DNA of 64,000 bases from positions 62,001 to 126,000 of the forward strand of contig NZ_CP108054.1 of assembly GCF_036173125.1 (NCBI RefSeq), in the 5' to 3' direction. The translations under genes and the position numbers were made by a program. Origin of the DNA: Streptomyces sp. NBC_00286. Its GTDB lineage: Bacteria > Actinomycetota > Actinomycetes > Streptomycetales > Streptomycetaceae. Under the pieces are notes generated by a model. That model saw nothing but the letters and a program-made list of their open reading frames with translations, was not told the DNA's origin and searched no databases. This document shows positions 1 through 8,260 of this stretch, in pieces (the first letter of the stretch is position 1; every line of letters starts with the position of its first letter).

Positions 1-441
1 GAAGTCGCTGTTCGCCGATGAGGCCCAGGGAATGTCCCAACCCATCCGCCTCTTGTAGGCCTGAAGCTTCGGCAACGACGCACTCGACACGAGCATCATG
101 GTGAGGTCGCGGGCGTGCAGGTGCGGCACGAGACCGCCGAAGCTGTCGACCATCGACGAGTTCACCGGGCACCCTGTCTCGTAGCTCGGCCCGAACATGA
201 AGTGGTAGACCAAGAGCTGCGAGCGGCCATCAAAGAGCTCGGTCAGCGTTCGCTCGCCTTCGTCCGTGTCCAGGCGGTAGTCCTTGTTGACCGGCTGCCA
301 GGGAAGCTCGAGTCGCTTGCGTGCGAGCTCATCGCCGCGGCGGGTGTGCGCCTTCTCCTCGGCGAGTAGCTCATCGCGTACGGTCCGCCATTCCTGAGGT
401 GACACCGTCGGGTGCTTCGTCCTTGCGAGAGAGTCAGTCAT
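1..441 (-). CDS. DUF899 family thioredoxin-like protein, partial
   Basis: The first 147 codons are visible and the gene runs off the left edge. The N-terminal HPTVS..EW..R.ELL..EK pattern, the LPW segment and the FDGRSQLLVYHFMFGP block with a later YKRRMGW are hallmarks of the DUF899 family, a thioredoxin-fold group of predicted dithiol-disulfide oxidoreductases. The site after the FGP block reads GCPVNSSMVD here, whereas many relatives carry a second cysteine nearby, so redox activity may be reduced. The start is the ATG at 439-441, the only ATG that gives the full family N-terminus. Family call is firm; cellular role is not known. Confidence 0.8.
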   Translation of the reverse strand, partial: MTDSLARTKHPTVSPQEWRTVRDELLAEEKAHTRRGDELARKRLELPWQPVNKDYRLDTDEGERTLTELFDGRSQLLVYHFMFGPSYETGCPVNSSMVDSFGGLVPHLHARDLTMMLVSSASLPKLQAYKRRMGWDIPWASSANSDF

Positions 442-475
442 CGGTACGTCCCATCTTGTCGCTTATCGATGTGAA

Positions 476-662
476 TCAGTCGGTTGTGCTAGGCGCCGTT
501 GCCGGCTCGATCTGCTGCTCCAGCTGCTCTTCCCGTGATGTTCGCCGCGGCTGGCCGAGGAGCGCGAGCGCCAAGACGATCCCGATCCCGGTCAGGACGA
601 CGCAGGCCACGAACGCGGAGCCAAATCCCTCGGTCAACGCGAGAAGGGATACGACGGGCGCT
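476..662 (-). pseudogene. C-terminal remnant of an MFS efflux transporter
   Basis: Read on the minus strand, the stretch ending in a stop at 476-478 encodes ALTEGFGSAFVACVVLTGIG followed by IVLALALLG and a short charged tail. That is one hydrophobic helix plus tail, typical of the last segment of DHA2-type drug transporters. Nothing upstream in this frame resembles the rest of a transporter; the sequence runs straight into the 3' end of the neighbouring SDR gene. I infer a deletion that removed all but the last helix. Short evidence, so moderate confidence. Confidence 0.45.
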
Positions 663-680
663 CGGGGCTGACAGGCGCGG

Positions 681-1427
681 TCAGGCCGGCTTGAGCCCGT
701 TGCTGGTGAGCAGGTACGCGGCGGCGGTGTCCGCCGGGTCCGTCTGCAGCAGCTCGACGAGCGCGGCGCCGGCGAGCTCAGGGGTCAGCAGGTCCCCGAG
801 CTGCTTGACGAAGGCATCCTCGCTCTGGCCGCTGCGGGCCGCGTACGCCTGAATGCCTTGCCGGCCCACCGCCCCGAAGGGGGTCATCGCTGCCGGCAGC
901 ACCACGGTCACGGTGACGTCCAGTCCGGCCCGCTGCGCCTCCACCCGGGCATAGTCGGCGAGGAATCGCTGGGTGGCCTTGGCGCCCGCATAGCCGCCGC
1001 TGGCCGGGGAGCCCTTGACGGCCGCGCCGCTGCTGACGACCACCACTCGGCCGCCCGGAGCAAGCGGCTTGGTGAGTGCCGCCTGGAGCCAGTGGAATGC
1101 GATCTTGACGTCGGCGTGCCAGTTGACGGAGAACGTCTCCCACGTCTGGTCCTGCAGCCTGCCCATGACCGGCACGGCGCCGGCAACGAGCACGACAACA
1201 GCCGGCTTGTAGCGGTCCAGCAGGTCGGAGGCGGTCTGTGCGTCGGCCGCGTCCGCGGCCTCGGCCCGGATGTTCACGTTCGCGGCGGCCAGTTCGGCAA
1301 CCTCGGGCCTGCTCCGGGCAACCGCGACCACCGACGCGCCCGCGTCGGCGAACGCGTCGGCGATCCCGCGTCCCAGACCCCGGCCGGCGCCGACCACCAT
1401 CGCGGCCTTGCCCACCAGCTCACTCAT
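681..1427 (-). CDS. SDR family NAD(P)-dependent oxidoreductase
   Basis: A 248-residue classical short-chain dehydrogenase. The cofactor motif VGAGRGLG lies at residues 12-19 and the catalytic YxxxK appears as YAGAK, preceded by a Ser-rich strand (VVVVSSGAAV). The usual NNAG motif is changed to LVAG. An AGGAGG ribosome binding site sits 9 bases upstream of the ATG. It lies 51 bases downstream of a second SDR gene on the same strand, so the two are probably co-transcribed. Substrate cannot be inferred. Confidence 0.85.
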   Translation of the reverse strand: MSELVGKAAMVVGAGRGLGRGIADAFADAGASVVAVARSRPEVAELAAANVNIRAEAADAADAQTASDLLDRYKPAVVVLVAGAVPVMGRLQDQTWETFSVNWHADVKIAFHWLQAALTKPLAPGGRVVVVSSGAAVKGSPASGGYAGAKATQRFLADYARVEAQRAGLDVTVTVVLPAAMTPFGAVGRQGIQAYAARSGQSEDAFVKQLGDLLTPELAGAALVELLQTDPADTAAAYLLTSNGLKPA

Positions 1428-1478
1428 GATGGTCGTCCTCCTGTGCTCATCTCGTGCTGTGCGGTGCCACGGCCGACT

Positions 1479-2204
1479 TCATGCACCGGTGGGTGCGGTC
1501 TGGACGAGTGCCGCGAAGTTGCGTTCCAGGGCCTTGACGGCTCCGGTGCACCAGCTGTCGGCCACCGCCTGCGACTGGGGATCGGGGAAGATGTCGTCCT
1601 CCCCCTTCTCCACCCCGTCGAAGACGGCCGTCGCGACCGACTGCGGCGACGCCTTGGGGATGTCGAGGTCACGGGACATGTCGGTGTCCACAGGGCCGGT
1701 CAACACGGCATGGACGCTCACGCCCTGTCCGGCCAGCAGGGCACGCAGCGACTGGGACAGGGAGAACGCGGCCGCCTTGGAGATGGAGTAGGCAGGGATG
1801 ATCGGCAGCGAGGCCCAGGCGGCCACCGACAGCATGTTGACGATGGACCCCTGCGATCGGGTCAGGGCCGGCAGGAACGCCTGGGCGACGCCATGCGTGC
1901 CGAAGAGATTGACGGCGAGGTGCTGCTGGAGCACGGCGGGGTCTCTCAGGTCGTCGTACGCGGCCCAGCCGGCGTTGTTGACGAGGATGTCGAGCGAATC
2001 GACGGCGGCGGCCGCCGCCTGCCGCTGGCCGGCGTCGGTGATGTCGAGGGTCAGGGGGGTGACGCGGTCGTCAGGGTGGTCCAGGGGCTGCCGGGTACCG
2101 GCGTACACCCGCTTGGCTCCTCGGCTGAGGGCTTCCTCGACCAGCGCCTGTCCGATGCCACGGTTGGCACCGGTCACCAGAATCGTCTTGTCCGCGATGG
2201 TCAT
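1479..2204 (-). CDS. SDR family oxidoreductase
   Basis: A 241-residue classical SDR with TGANRGIG near the N-terminus, NNAG in the middle and the YSISK active site. The reading frame stays open further upstream, but the ATG at 2202-2204 is chosen because it begins the Rossmann strand (MTIADKTILVTGA) and has an AGGAG site eight bases before it. It is the first gene of a two-SDR unit that diverges from the ECF sigma factor at 2370, with a 165-base shared promoter region. That arrangement suggests the sigma factor may control the pair, which is inference from position only. Confidence 0.85.
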   Translation of the reverse strand: MTIADKTILVTGANRGIGQALVEEALSRGAKRVYAGTRQPLDHPDDRVTPLTLDITDAGQRQAAAAAVDSLDILVNNAGWAAYDDLRDPAVLQQHLAVNLFGTHGVAQAFLPALTRSQGSIVNMLSVAAWASLPIIPAYSISKAAAFSLSQSLRALLAGQGVSVHAVLTGPVDTDMSRDLDIPKASPQSVATAVFDGVEKGEDDIFPDPQSQAVADSWCTGAVKALERNFAALVQTAPTGA

Positions 2205-2369
2205 GCGTGCTCCTACCAGGTCGATTCGAGCTGTCGACAAGGCAGACACCACGACGGCGGAAAATCGGGCGGCCTGGGAGCGCCCAGTTCGCGGCCCGGC
2301 CGGTGTCATAACAAGGAAAGCCAACGTGGAGGGCGTCTCGGACGAGATGCCAGGGTGGAGTGATGGCAG

Positions 2370-3383
2370 ATGACGGCAACCGACCTGATCGCCAGGGCGC
2401 GGGCCGGCGACGGTGACGCGTTCCGGCAGCTGATCGACCCGTACCGGCGCGAGATCCAGGTGCACTGCTACCGGATGCTCGGCTCACTCCAGGACGCCGA
2501 GGACGCCCTGCAGGACACGCTGCTCGCCGCCTGGCAAGGCCTCGCCACATTCGAGGGCCGGGCGTCGGTGCGCACCTGGCTGTACCGGATCGCCACCAAC
2601 CGCTGCCTCAACGCGCTCCGCGCAGCCAGCCGGCGCCCGGCCAAGGAGTGGAACGTGCCCGACATCGAACCGCCCGAGCCCACCCGCCTCGGCGACGTCA
2701 CCTGGCTTGAGCCATACCCCGACACGCTCCTCGATCAGGCCCACACCACACCGCTCGGCCCAGAGGCGCGCTACGAACAGACCGAAGCCATCTCCCTGGC
2801 CTTCATCACCGCGCTGCAGATCCTGCCCGCCCGCCAGCGTGCCGTGCTCATCCTCCGCAAGGTTCTCGGCTACCCCGCCGTCGAAGTTGCCGACATGCTC
2901 GAGACGACCGTCGAATCCGTCACCAGCGCCCTCAAACGCGCCCACGCCGGCCTGCAACGACGCCTGCCGCCAGACGGCGAATATGGTGCGTCGCCCGCAT
3001 CCACCTCACCCGCCGAGCAGAAGCTAGTGGCGCAGTTCGTCCGCGCCTACGAATCCGGCGACGTCGACGCCATCGTCACCCTGCTCACCGACGACGTCCG
3101 CGTCTCCATGCCGCCGATCCCCCTCGAATACCACGGCCGCGACGCCGTCGCCCGCTTCTACACCGCCCTCATGGGCGCCGGCCGCCGCTATCACCTCGTG
3201 CCCACGCGGGCCAACGGCCAGCCGGCGTTCGGCACCTACCTGCCTTCCCCCACCGACGGCATCCGCCACGGCACCGGACTCCTCGTCCTCACCCTCACCG
3301 ACGACCGGATCAGCGCCGCCACCCGCTTCGACAACACCGTCCTCCCGTGGTTCGGGCTGCCGCGATCCCTCCCCGCTCTCTGA
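2370..3383 (+). CDS. ECF sigma factor with SnoaL-like C-terminal domain
   Basis: A 337-residue extracytoplasmic-function sigma factor. Region 2 is at about residues 10-90 (CYRMLGSLQDAEDALQDTLL, then WLYRIATNRCLN), and region 4 is at about 145-195 (LPARQRAVLILRKVLGYPAVEVA). The last 120 residues form a SnoaL-like domain (YESGDVDAIVTLLTDDVRVSMPP). The architecture matches the SigG/SigJ-type ECF factors of actinobacteria, in which the SnoaL-like domain modulates activity in place of a classical anti-sigma factor. GGTGGAG precedes the ATG. It diverges from two SDR genes, its most likely targets. Confidence 0.85.
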   Translation: MTATDLIARARAGDGDAFRQLIDPYRREIQVHCYRMLGSLQDAEDALQDTLLAAWQGLATFEGRASVRTWLYRIATNRCLNALRAASRRPAKEWNVPDIEPPEPTRLGDVTWLEPYPDTLLDQAHTTPLGPEARYEQTEAISLAFITALQILPARQRAVLILRKVLGYPAVEVADMLETTVESVTSALKRAHAGLQRRLPPDGEYGASPASTSPAEQKLVAQFVRAYESGDVDAIVTLLTDDVRVSMPPIPLEYHGRDAVARFYTALMGAGRRYHLVPTRANGQPAFGTYLPSPTDGIRHGTGLLVLTLTDDRISAATRFDNTVLPWFGLPRSLPAL

Positions 3384-3601
3384 TCCCGCCCCACCGAAGA
3401 AGATCGACAACATTCAGCGCCCGGCACCCGTGCGTGAAAGCGGGGCGTGCCGGTGGACCTCGTGTGGCCACCGGGCGCTGCCCGCCACCACCGCGACGCG
3501 GCCCGGCCCGCGCTCTCGTGAACCGCGACGAGAAGGCGCGCGCCCCGTTGCTGGGCCGCTCGGGCGGCGGCCGAGAAGACGACGGCCTGCCGCCGGGACA
3601 G

Positions 3602-3993
3602 ATGAGCAAGCTCGATGCGGTCCAGGCACTACGGCTGCTGTCCGGCGCCCCGTGGGGGAGGATCGTCTTCACTCAGCACGCGCTGCCCGCGCTCCGGCTG
3701 GCCAACCACCTCATCGACGACGGACAGATCATCATCCGGGCGCACACCGGGGCCGCCATCTCAACCCCGCCTGGGCGCACGCCGTGGTGCTCTACGAGGC
3801 CGACCACATCGACACCGACACCCACACCGGCTGGAGCGTCACCGTAACCGGCCTGGCTACCGCCGTAAGCGACCCGCAGGACCAGGCGCGCTACGAGGCC
3901 CAGCTGCAGCCGTGGGTCGCCGCCCGGATGAACCACGTCGTGCGGATCACTCCGGAGTTCATCACCGGCTACCGCCTGCACCGGGCGCCGTGA
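3602..3993 (+). pseudogene. Pyridoxamine-5'-phosphate-oxidase-like flavin protein, frameshifted
   Basis: Two halves of one protein lie in different frames. The first encodes MSKLDAVQALRLL then PWGRIVFTQHALPALRLANH, and the second encodes HAVVLYEADHIDTDTHTGWS followed by VTVTGLATAV to the stop at 3993. Together they give the split-barrel fold of the PPOX/FMN-binding family, in the small subgroup of about 130-140 residues. The reading frame changes near 3765-3770, where one base appears to be missing. Either the gene is dead or the sequence carries an indel error. Confidence 0.6.
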
Positions 3994-4479
3994 CGCGTCA
4001 GCTACCGGAGCCTTCAGCGGATGTATCCCGGTGCGGGCCAGCGCCTCGCCACGAACCCGTCGCCAGCAGCCTCACGGATTCGCAGCCAGCCCCGCCGCGG
4101 CCAGCGGGCCGACTCCCGTCGCGCGGAACAACCGGCCCTGCACCTGAATAGCGCCACACCCCATCGCCCGCGCGCTCGGGGTACGCGGCACCGGCCGGTC
4201 CATGTCCCGCCACTTGCTGTCATAGACAACAAGTCCCGCCCATGCCGACCTCCAGGAGGTGCAGCCGAGGTGTTCGAGACGGTGGCGAGCCAAGTGTGTG
4301 TTCCGGCGCCATGAGAACGGCAGCCACTGCCCGAATCGCCACATCGCTGAGGGGGTACAGCCGCCATTGTCCGGCTCACAGGTACATCGGCGCACCAGGC
4401 GAGGGCGCGGAGCGTGGAGTCGGAGATCGGCGGTGCCGGGTGCCGCCACCCAGGCCGACGGCACCAACGCCTCCGCCTC
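3994..4479. other. Intergenic stretch without a recognisable gene
   Basis: About 490 bases between the broken flavin-protein gene and the pentapeptide gene. A 131-codon open frame on the minus strand (4072-4467) has no recognisable motif, and its codon usage is not clearly coding. I see no repeat or hairpin worth naming. Confidence 0.4.
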
Positions 4480-4646
4480 TCATCTCCGAATGAGCTTTTG
4501 ATCTTCCTTATCTAATTTTGCCCCTTTGTGCTTCGCGCCTTCTAGCTCCACGCCCATCAGCTTGGCGCTCCTCAGATCGGCACCCGCCAGGCTGGCACCC
4601 CTCAGGTCTGCGTATCTCAGGTCGGCACTCCCCAGGCGGGCGTACC

Positions 4647-5429
4647 TCAAGTCGGCACCCCCCCCAGGCGGGCAGCCCCCAGGTCGGCGCCCCCCAGGTC
4701 GGCGCCCCCCAGGTCGGCGCCCCCCAGGTCGGCGCGCCTCAGGTCGGCGGCACCTTCCAGGTCGGCACCCCTCAGATAGGCACCGGTCAAGTCCGCATGC
4801 GTCGTGGCGTGCTTGGTCGTGACGCTTCCGGAAGATAGGGAGGGGCTGAAGAGGACATTGAGGGCTGCTTGGATATCGGCCGCTGGGGTCGGCCGTAAGA
4901 AGGTGTTCTTGGGGGGCCTCTTGGGGGCGGTGGCGTGGGTGCGTACGTACGCGGAGAGGACGTTGACCACCGTGGGTTCGTCTCGTGTGGAATCTTGCAT
5001 GATGCGTTGGAGGGCGTAGATGCCGCCGAGGCGTATCTCGAGGGACTTCTCACCCATGTGCTGTACGGCAGTGTTGAACCGGTCGGTGATCTGTCCCTGC
5101 TCGGCGATGGCGAGTTCCTCGCGGGCTTGATTGACAGAGACCCAGGTGAAGACCAGGGCGGCAACGGCGGCGAGGGCAGGGAGAGTAGTCGCGGCGAGAC
5201 CGATCCAGTGAACCCATCCGCCCGTTTCGCTTCCTGCACTGGAGGCGAGGGGAACGGTGGCCCTGGTAGCGCTCGCCCGCTGAGGGCCGCTGGTCCGTTG
5301 TCCGGCGCGGCGGGTACCAAGCGGGGCGGCACGGCGACGGCGTGGATGAGGCTGCGCTCTACGGCCTGCGATGCGGCTAAGTTGTCTGCTACGTACCCCT
5401 GCGCGGGGCATTCCCCTGCTCATGGTCAA
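4647..5429 (-). CDS. Membrane-anchored pentapeptide-repeat protein, frameshifted in the repeats
   Basis: Residues 1-70 are basic and low complexity. One transmembrane helix follows ([19 protein letters not shown]), then the conserved block [18 protein letters not shown] and [18 protein letters not shown] that precedes the repeats in many Streptomyces pentapeptide proteins. The repeats (ADLxx, as [10 protein letters not shown]) begin near residue 215. The frame ends at 4647, but a further run of [18 protein letters not shown] repeats continues in another frame to a stop at 4480-4482. The switch falls on a run of eight C (G on the coding strand) at 4658-4665. The true protein is probably about 315 residues. 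Confidence 0.7.
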   Translation of the reverse strand: MTMSRGMPRAGVRSRQLSRIAGRRAQPHPRRRRAAPLGTRRAGQRTSGPQRASATRATVPLASSAGSETGGWVHWIGLAATTLPALAAVAALVFTWVSVNQAREELAIAEQGQITDRFNTAVQHMGEKSLEIRLGGIYALQRIMQDSTRDEPTVVNVLSAYVRTHATAPKRPPKNTFLRPTPAADIQAALNVLFSPSLSSGSVTTKHATTHADLTGAYLRGADLEGAADLRRADLGGADLGGADLGGADLGAARLGGVPT

Positions 5430-5442
5430 TATTGGAACGGAC

Positions 5443-5470
5443 GCAGCTAAGGCCTGTCCGGCGGATCATG
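5443..5470 (+). repeat. Left inverted end of the IS5-type element
   Basis: 28 bases starting GCAGCTAAGGCC and ending GGCGGATCATG. The reverse complement of 6335-6362 matches it with one C/G difference. Confidence 0.75.
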
Positions 5471-5497
5471 AGTGTTTCGGCTTGCGGAGCCGTGTAG

Positions 5498-5878
5498 TTG
5501 GTCGTGGCCCGTGGTGATCTGACGAACGAGGAATGGCGCCGCCTGAAGCCGCATTTGCACGTCTGTGGACGGCGTGGTGGGCGGTGGGTCAGTCACCGCA
5601 GGGTGATCAACGGGATCCTCTTCCGTGAGCGGACCGGGATCCCCTGGAGGGATCTGCCGGAAAGGTTCGGCAGGTGGAAGACGGTCTACGAACGGCACAG
5701 ACGCTGGTCCGCGGACGGCAGCTTCGACAAGGAGCAGTACAAGCGCCGCAACGAGGTCGAGCGGACGATCAACCGCCTGAAGAGCTTTCGCGCCGTCGCG
5801 ACCCGCTACGACAAACGGGCCTACGTCTTCCACGGCACCCTCACGGTCGCCACGATCAGCCTCTGGATCCGAGCGTGA
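5498..5878 (+). pseudogene. IS5-family transposase, internal deletion
   Basis: The N-terminal part (DLTNEEWRRLKPHL, then GILFRERTGIPWRDLPERFG) and the C-terminal part (NEVERTINRLKSFRAVATRYD) of an IS5-family DDE transposase are joined in frame at about residue 75. The whole central catalytic region with the two conserved aspartates is gone, leaving about 125 residues where 250-280 are usual. The start could be TTG at 5498 or GTG at 5504. It cannot encode an active enzyme. Confidence 0.8.
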
Positions 5879-5893
5879 TTCGCGGGAGACGCC

Positions 5894-6289
5894 TCAGACG
5901 GTGAAGGGATCTTCCACCGTCGGGGTGCACGGAGATAGCAGCGCCTCCGTGTGCTGCGTGACCACGCCCCGAACGAGCCTGAGCACGCGTACCTCGTTCT
6001 CGTGGTCCGGTTCTTCGTCATCGCGAACGTGGAGGAGCCCGTAGGAACCAGGGGCAACTACAGCCACATGCTCGAACAGTTCGACAACATCCGGCGAGGA
6101 GCGGTGATTGGAGTAGCCGCCGAGGTGGATGAACGGCTCGCCGTTCATCCACCTGAGGTCAAGCAAGTACGGGCTGTCCATCTGGGCGATGCGAAGCCGA
6201 AGCTCATCGACGATCTGCCGCAGACGGGCCTCATCGTCGTCATCAGCTGCTGTCTCCCTGACCGTGATCCAACCGTGGTACTCAAACAT
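5894..6289 (-). CDS. Imm7 family immunity protein
   Basis: A 131-residue acidic protein beginning MFEYHGWITVRE, with WMNGEPFIHLGGYSNHR in the middle, then PGSYGLLHVRDDEEP and a C-terminal SPCTPTVEDPF. These are the signature segments of the Imm7 immunity family, whose members neutralise polymorphic toxins delivered by competing bacteria. No toxin gene or Rhs/YD-repeat scaffold is nearby, so this is an orphan immunity gene. It lies between the two ends of an IS5-type element, opposite a dead transposase, suggesting capture as a passenger. The frame is intact, unlike many neighbours. Confidence 0.8.
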   Translation of the reverse strand: MFEYHGWITVRETAADDDDEARLRQIVDELRLRIAQMDSPYLLDLRWMNGEPFIHLGGYSNHRSSPDVVELFEHVAVVAPGSYGLLHVRDDEEPDHENEVRVLRLVRGVVTQHTEALLSPCTPTVEDPFTV

Positions 6290-6334
6290 CCCGTGATCGT
6301 AGTGAGATGGCCTGCTTCACCGTGCCGATCGCAG

Positions 6335-6362
6335 CATGATCCGCCGGACACGCCTTAGCTGC
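6335..6362 (-). repeat. Right inverted end of the IS5-type element
   Basis: 28 bases that, read on the minus strand, repeat 5443-5470 with one mismatch. Confidence 0.75.
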
Positions 6363-6370
6363 CGCCGCGT

Positions 6371-6502
6371 CCATACCGGCGGACGGCCCGAATTGATGCC
6401 TCGCGGCAACAGCGGCTCAGGTCGGGCCCACTGGCCGTTCGTCAGATCCCCCCTGCCCCACAGGACATGATCATCAACGATCAAGATCAACTTTCGCAAC
6501 AC
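6371..6502 (-). pseudogene. N-terminal fragment of a second IS5-family transposase
   Basis: On the minus strand the sequence encodes WGRGDLTNGQWARPEPLLP then RPPVWTRRQL, the first 40 residues of IS5/IS427-type transposases. It stops exactly where the inverted end of the neighbouring element begins (6362), so the remainder was lost or displaced there. Confidence 0.65.
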
Positions 6503-7123
6503 GGGTGTTCACGAGCGGGGTTGACGTGCAGCAATCCAGCCCTCCGAAGATCTTTCCCCTAGTGATGAGTGATCCCCGTTGGTCGGTGAACAGTCGGCTT
6601 GCAGAGACGAGTTGCGGCTCCGCCATGAGGTAGGCCCGCGGCAGCGACGCGTCGGTCTGCTCTCCAGGTTCATGGTGCCCCGCACCCGGCCGGGCCTCGC
6701 GGTGCGCAGCGCGGTGGGCCGCGCGGTCGGTCGCGCGGTCGGTCGCACGAGCCGGCTCGCCTCTCGCGAAGCCGCGAACCGGTAGACCGGGTCCGCACCG
6801 ACCGGTCACCGGTCGGTGCGCAGCTCCGCGGTAGCTCTCAGCCGTGTCGGCGCCGCCATGTCCGACGAGCCCGGCTCGGCGTGGTAGGTCATCGCCGATG
6901 CGGCAGGTCGGCTGCTGTGGGCCTCACCCACCGTTCCCCCCGCTCCCGCCTGGACCTCCGCCAGCTGGCAGCAGAACCCGGCAACGGCCCCGGCCGACAG
7001 GTCAGACGATCTTCACCCTGGACACCCGCCGACGACCAGCGTGAGTACCCCGCCCGCTGACGGCGGCCGTGGCAAGCGGTTCTGATCCACTTCTTGTGGG
7101 GCGGTTGCGGAGTGTCACGATCC
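6503..7123. other. Noncoding region with a short tandem motif
   Basis: No convincing gene. Around 6708-6750 the motif CGCGCGGTCGGT recurs in tandem. The rest is GC-rich with open frames on both strands that lack family motifs. Nothing else is supported. Confidence 0.4.
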
Positions 7124-8149
7124 TCAGTGCTCGCGGTTGTACTCGGCGACGGCGCTGAACGCGGCCTTGGGCTCCCACGGCATGTCGGGGTAGGCGTCCC
7201 CATGGCCCTTCTCGAGGACCCTGACGATGCCGTAGCTGGCCAGGTCCAGGTCGTCGCGGGAGCCGCCGCCGGGGCGGTACGGATGGGAGTGCAGCGCGAA
7301 CAGGAACACGAAAGCCGTATCGACGCCCTCGGCGTCGAACACCTCCAGAAGTTTGCGCAGGTACGCGGCCTGCCCTGCCTCATCGCGGGTGTACTCGCCG
7401 TTCAGCCGGAGCGGCTTGCCGCTGTCCGGGTCATTCTCGACAATCTCCAGGCCGCGGGCACCGGCGGCGCCCGCGCCGCGGTAGGTGGCCGAGCCGAACT
7501 CGGTGATCGCGACCGGCTTGCCCTGCGCGACCAGAGTGCGGACACCGTCGGCGAACTGGTCGGCAATCTCGGCGGATCGATACAGGTCCAGGGACACGAT
7601 GTCGAAAGGGGTCCAGTCCACGTCATCCAGCGGCACGGCGGCGTAAGTGACGGGGCCGCCGAAGCATTCGCGGACCACGGCCGCGGCCTTGCCCAGGAAG
7701 TCGTTGACCCGTCCGCCGACCGCGCCGATGTGCTCCCATAGCCGGCCCGGCCGGCTCAGCAGAGCCACGCGCTCGGCAAAGGTGTCTCCGGGCAGGAAGC
7801 CGAGGTTCATGATGCTCATCTCGGCGCCGGTGACGAACACGACCTCGGCACCGCGCCGCCGCAGGCGCTCGGCCCGTTCGGCACAGTTGGCGAACAACGC
7901 CAGCATCTCCTCGGCGGTCTGTTCCAGAGGGTACGGCGAGAACCACACCTCCAGGCCGAGGTCGGCGGCGAGATGGGCGGCCTGCTCCAGCCGGTCGGGG
8001 TCGCCGCCCACGACACGGACCGCGGTGCAGTGCAGGTCGTCGCGGATGATGCGGAGTTCACGCTCGACCACCGCAGGGTCGAAGTGCTCGCGGGAGAGCC
8101 CGCCGCCGCGGATGAAGCCGGTGTCGTAGGTGATGCCCTTGGCGCGCAT
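7124..8149 (-). CDS. TIM-barrel protein of the type annotated abortive infection protein
   Basis: A 341-residue protein starting MRAKGITYDTGF. It has alternating strand and helix blocks typical of a glycosidase-like TIM barrel: AVRVVGGDPDRLEQAAHLA, LGLEVWFSPYP, EVVFVTGAEMSI, FDIVSLDLYRS, KPVAITEFGSATYRGAG and TAFVFLFALHSHP. The ITEFG glutamate sits where retaining glycosidases place a nucleophile. Streptomyces homologues are widely labelled abortive infection protein, but no experiment known to me supports phage defence, and the sequence suggests a hydrolase. It diverges from the TetR gene at 8261 across a palindromic operator, so it is probably that regulator's target. Confidence 0.7.
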   Translation of the reverse strand: MRAKGITYDTGFIRGGGLSREHFDPAVVERELRIIRDDLHCTAVRVVGGDPDRLEQAAHLAADLGLEVWFSPYPLEQTAEEMLALFANCAERAERLRRRGAEVVFVTGAEMSIMNLGFLPGDTFAERVALLSRPGRLWEHIGAVGGRVNDFLGKAAAVVRECFGGPVTYAAVPLDDVDWTPFDIVSLDLYRSAEIADQFADGVRTLVAQGKPVAITEFGSATYRGAGAAGARGLEIVENDPDSGKPLRLNGEYTRDEAGQAAYLRKLLEVFDAEGVDTAFVFLFALHSHPYRPGGGSRDDLDLASYGIVRVLEKGHGDAYPDMPWEPKAAFSAVAEYNREH

Positions 8150-8174
8150 ACTGCGGTCCCGTCGGTCGATTTTA

Positions 8175-8189
8175 GGTACGTGACGTACC
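8175..8189. promoter_or_regulatory. Palindromic operator, probable TetR site
   Basis: GGTACGTGACGTACC is a perfect 7-1-7 palindrome. It lies between the divergent TIM-barrel and TetR genes, 26 bases before the start of the former and about 70 before the latter. Confidence 0.65.
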
Positions 8190-8260
8190 CTATTTGCTGA
8201 TGCGCCGAGGTCAAGACCACCATGAGAGGGAACGACAGGTACCGGTCACGGGAAGGACCC

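Larger units (their letters stand above)
5443..6362. mobile_element. IS5-type element of 920 bp with a passenger immunity gene
   Basis: Two 28-base inverted ends differing at a single base bound this segment: 5443-5470 and 6335-6362, each containing TGTCCGGCGGATCATG. Inside are an internally deleted IS5-family transposase on the plus strand and an intact Imm7-type immunity gene on the minus strand. With its transposase truncated, the unit could move only if a related transposase acted on its ends. The right end abuts a piece of another IS5-family transposase gene at 6371-6502. Confidence 0.65.

Noticed and set aside
858..2363. A 501-codon plus-strand open frame
   Set aside because: It is antisense to both SDR genes and has Gly/Arg/His-rich composition without family motifs, typical of a GC-driven shadow frame.
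2205..2369. Conserved ECF promoter motif (AAC-type -35)
   Set aside because: No convincing repeated -35/-10 pair was found in the divergent SDR/sigma intergenic region, so autoregulation cannot be claimed from sequence.
6700..6760. Short CGCGCGGTCGGT tandem motif as an origin or attachment site
   Set aside because: Only a few imperfect units in a low-complexity stretch, with no neighbouring recombinase.
7124..8149. Abortive infection (phage-defence) gene
   Set aside because: The name is inherited from database labels. The sequence is a glycosidase-like TIM barrel with a TetR partner, and no defence gene is nearby.
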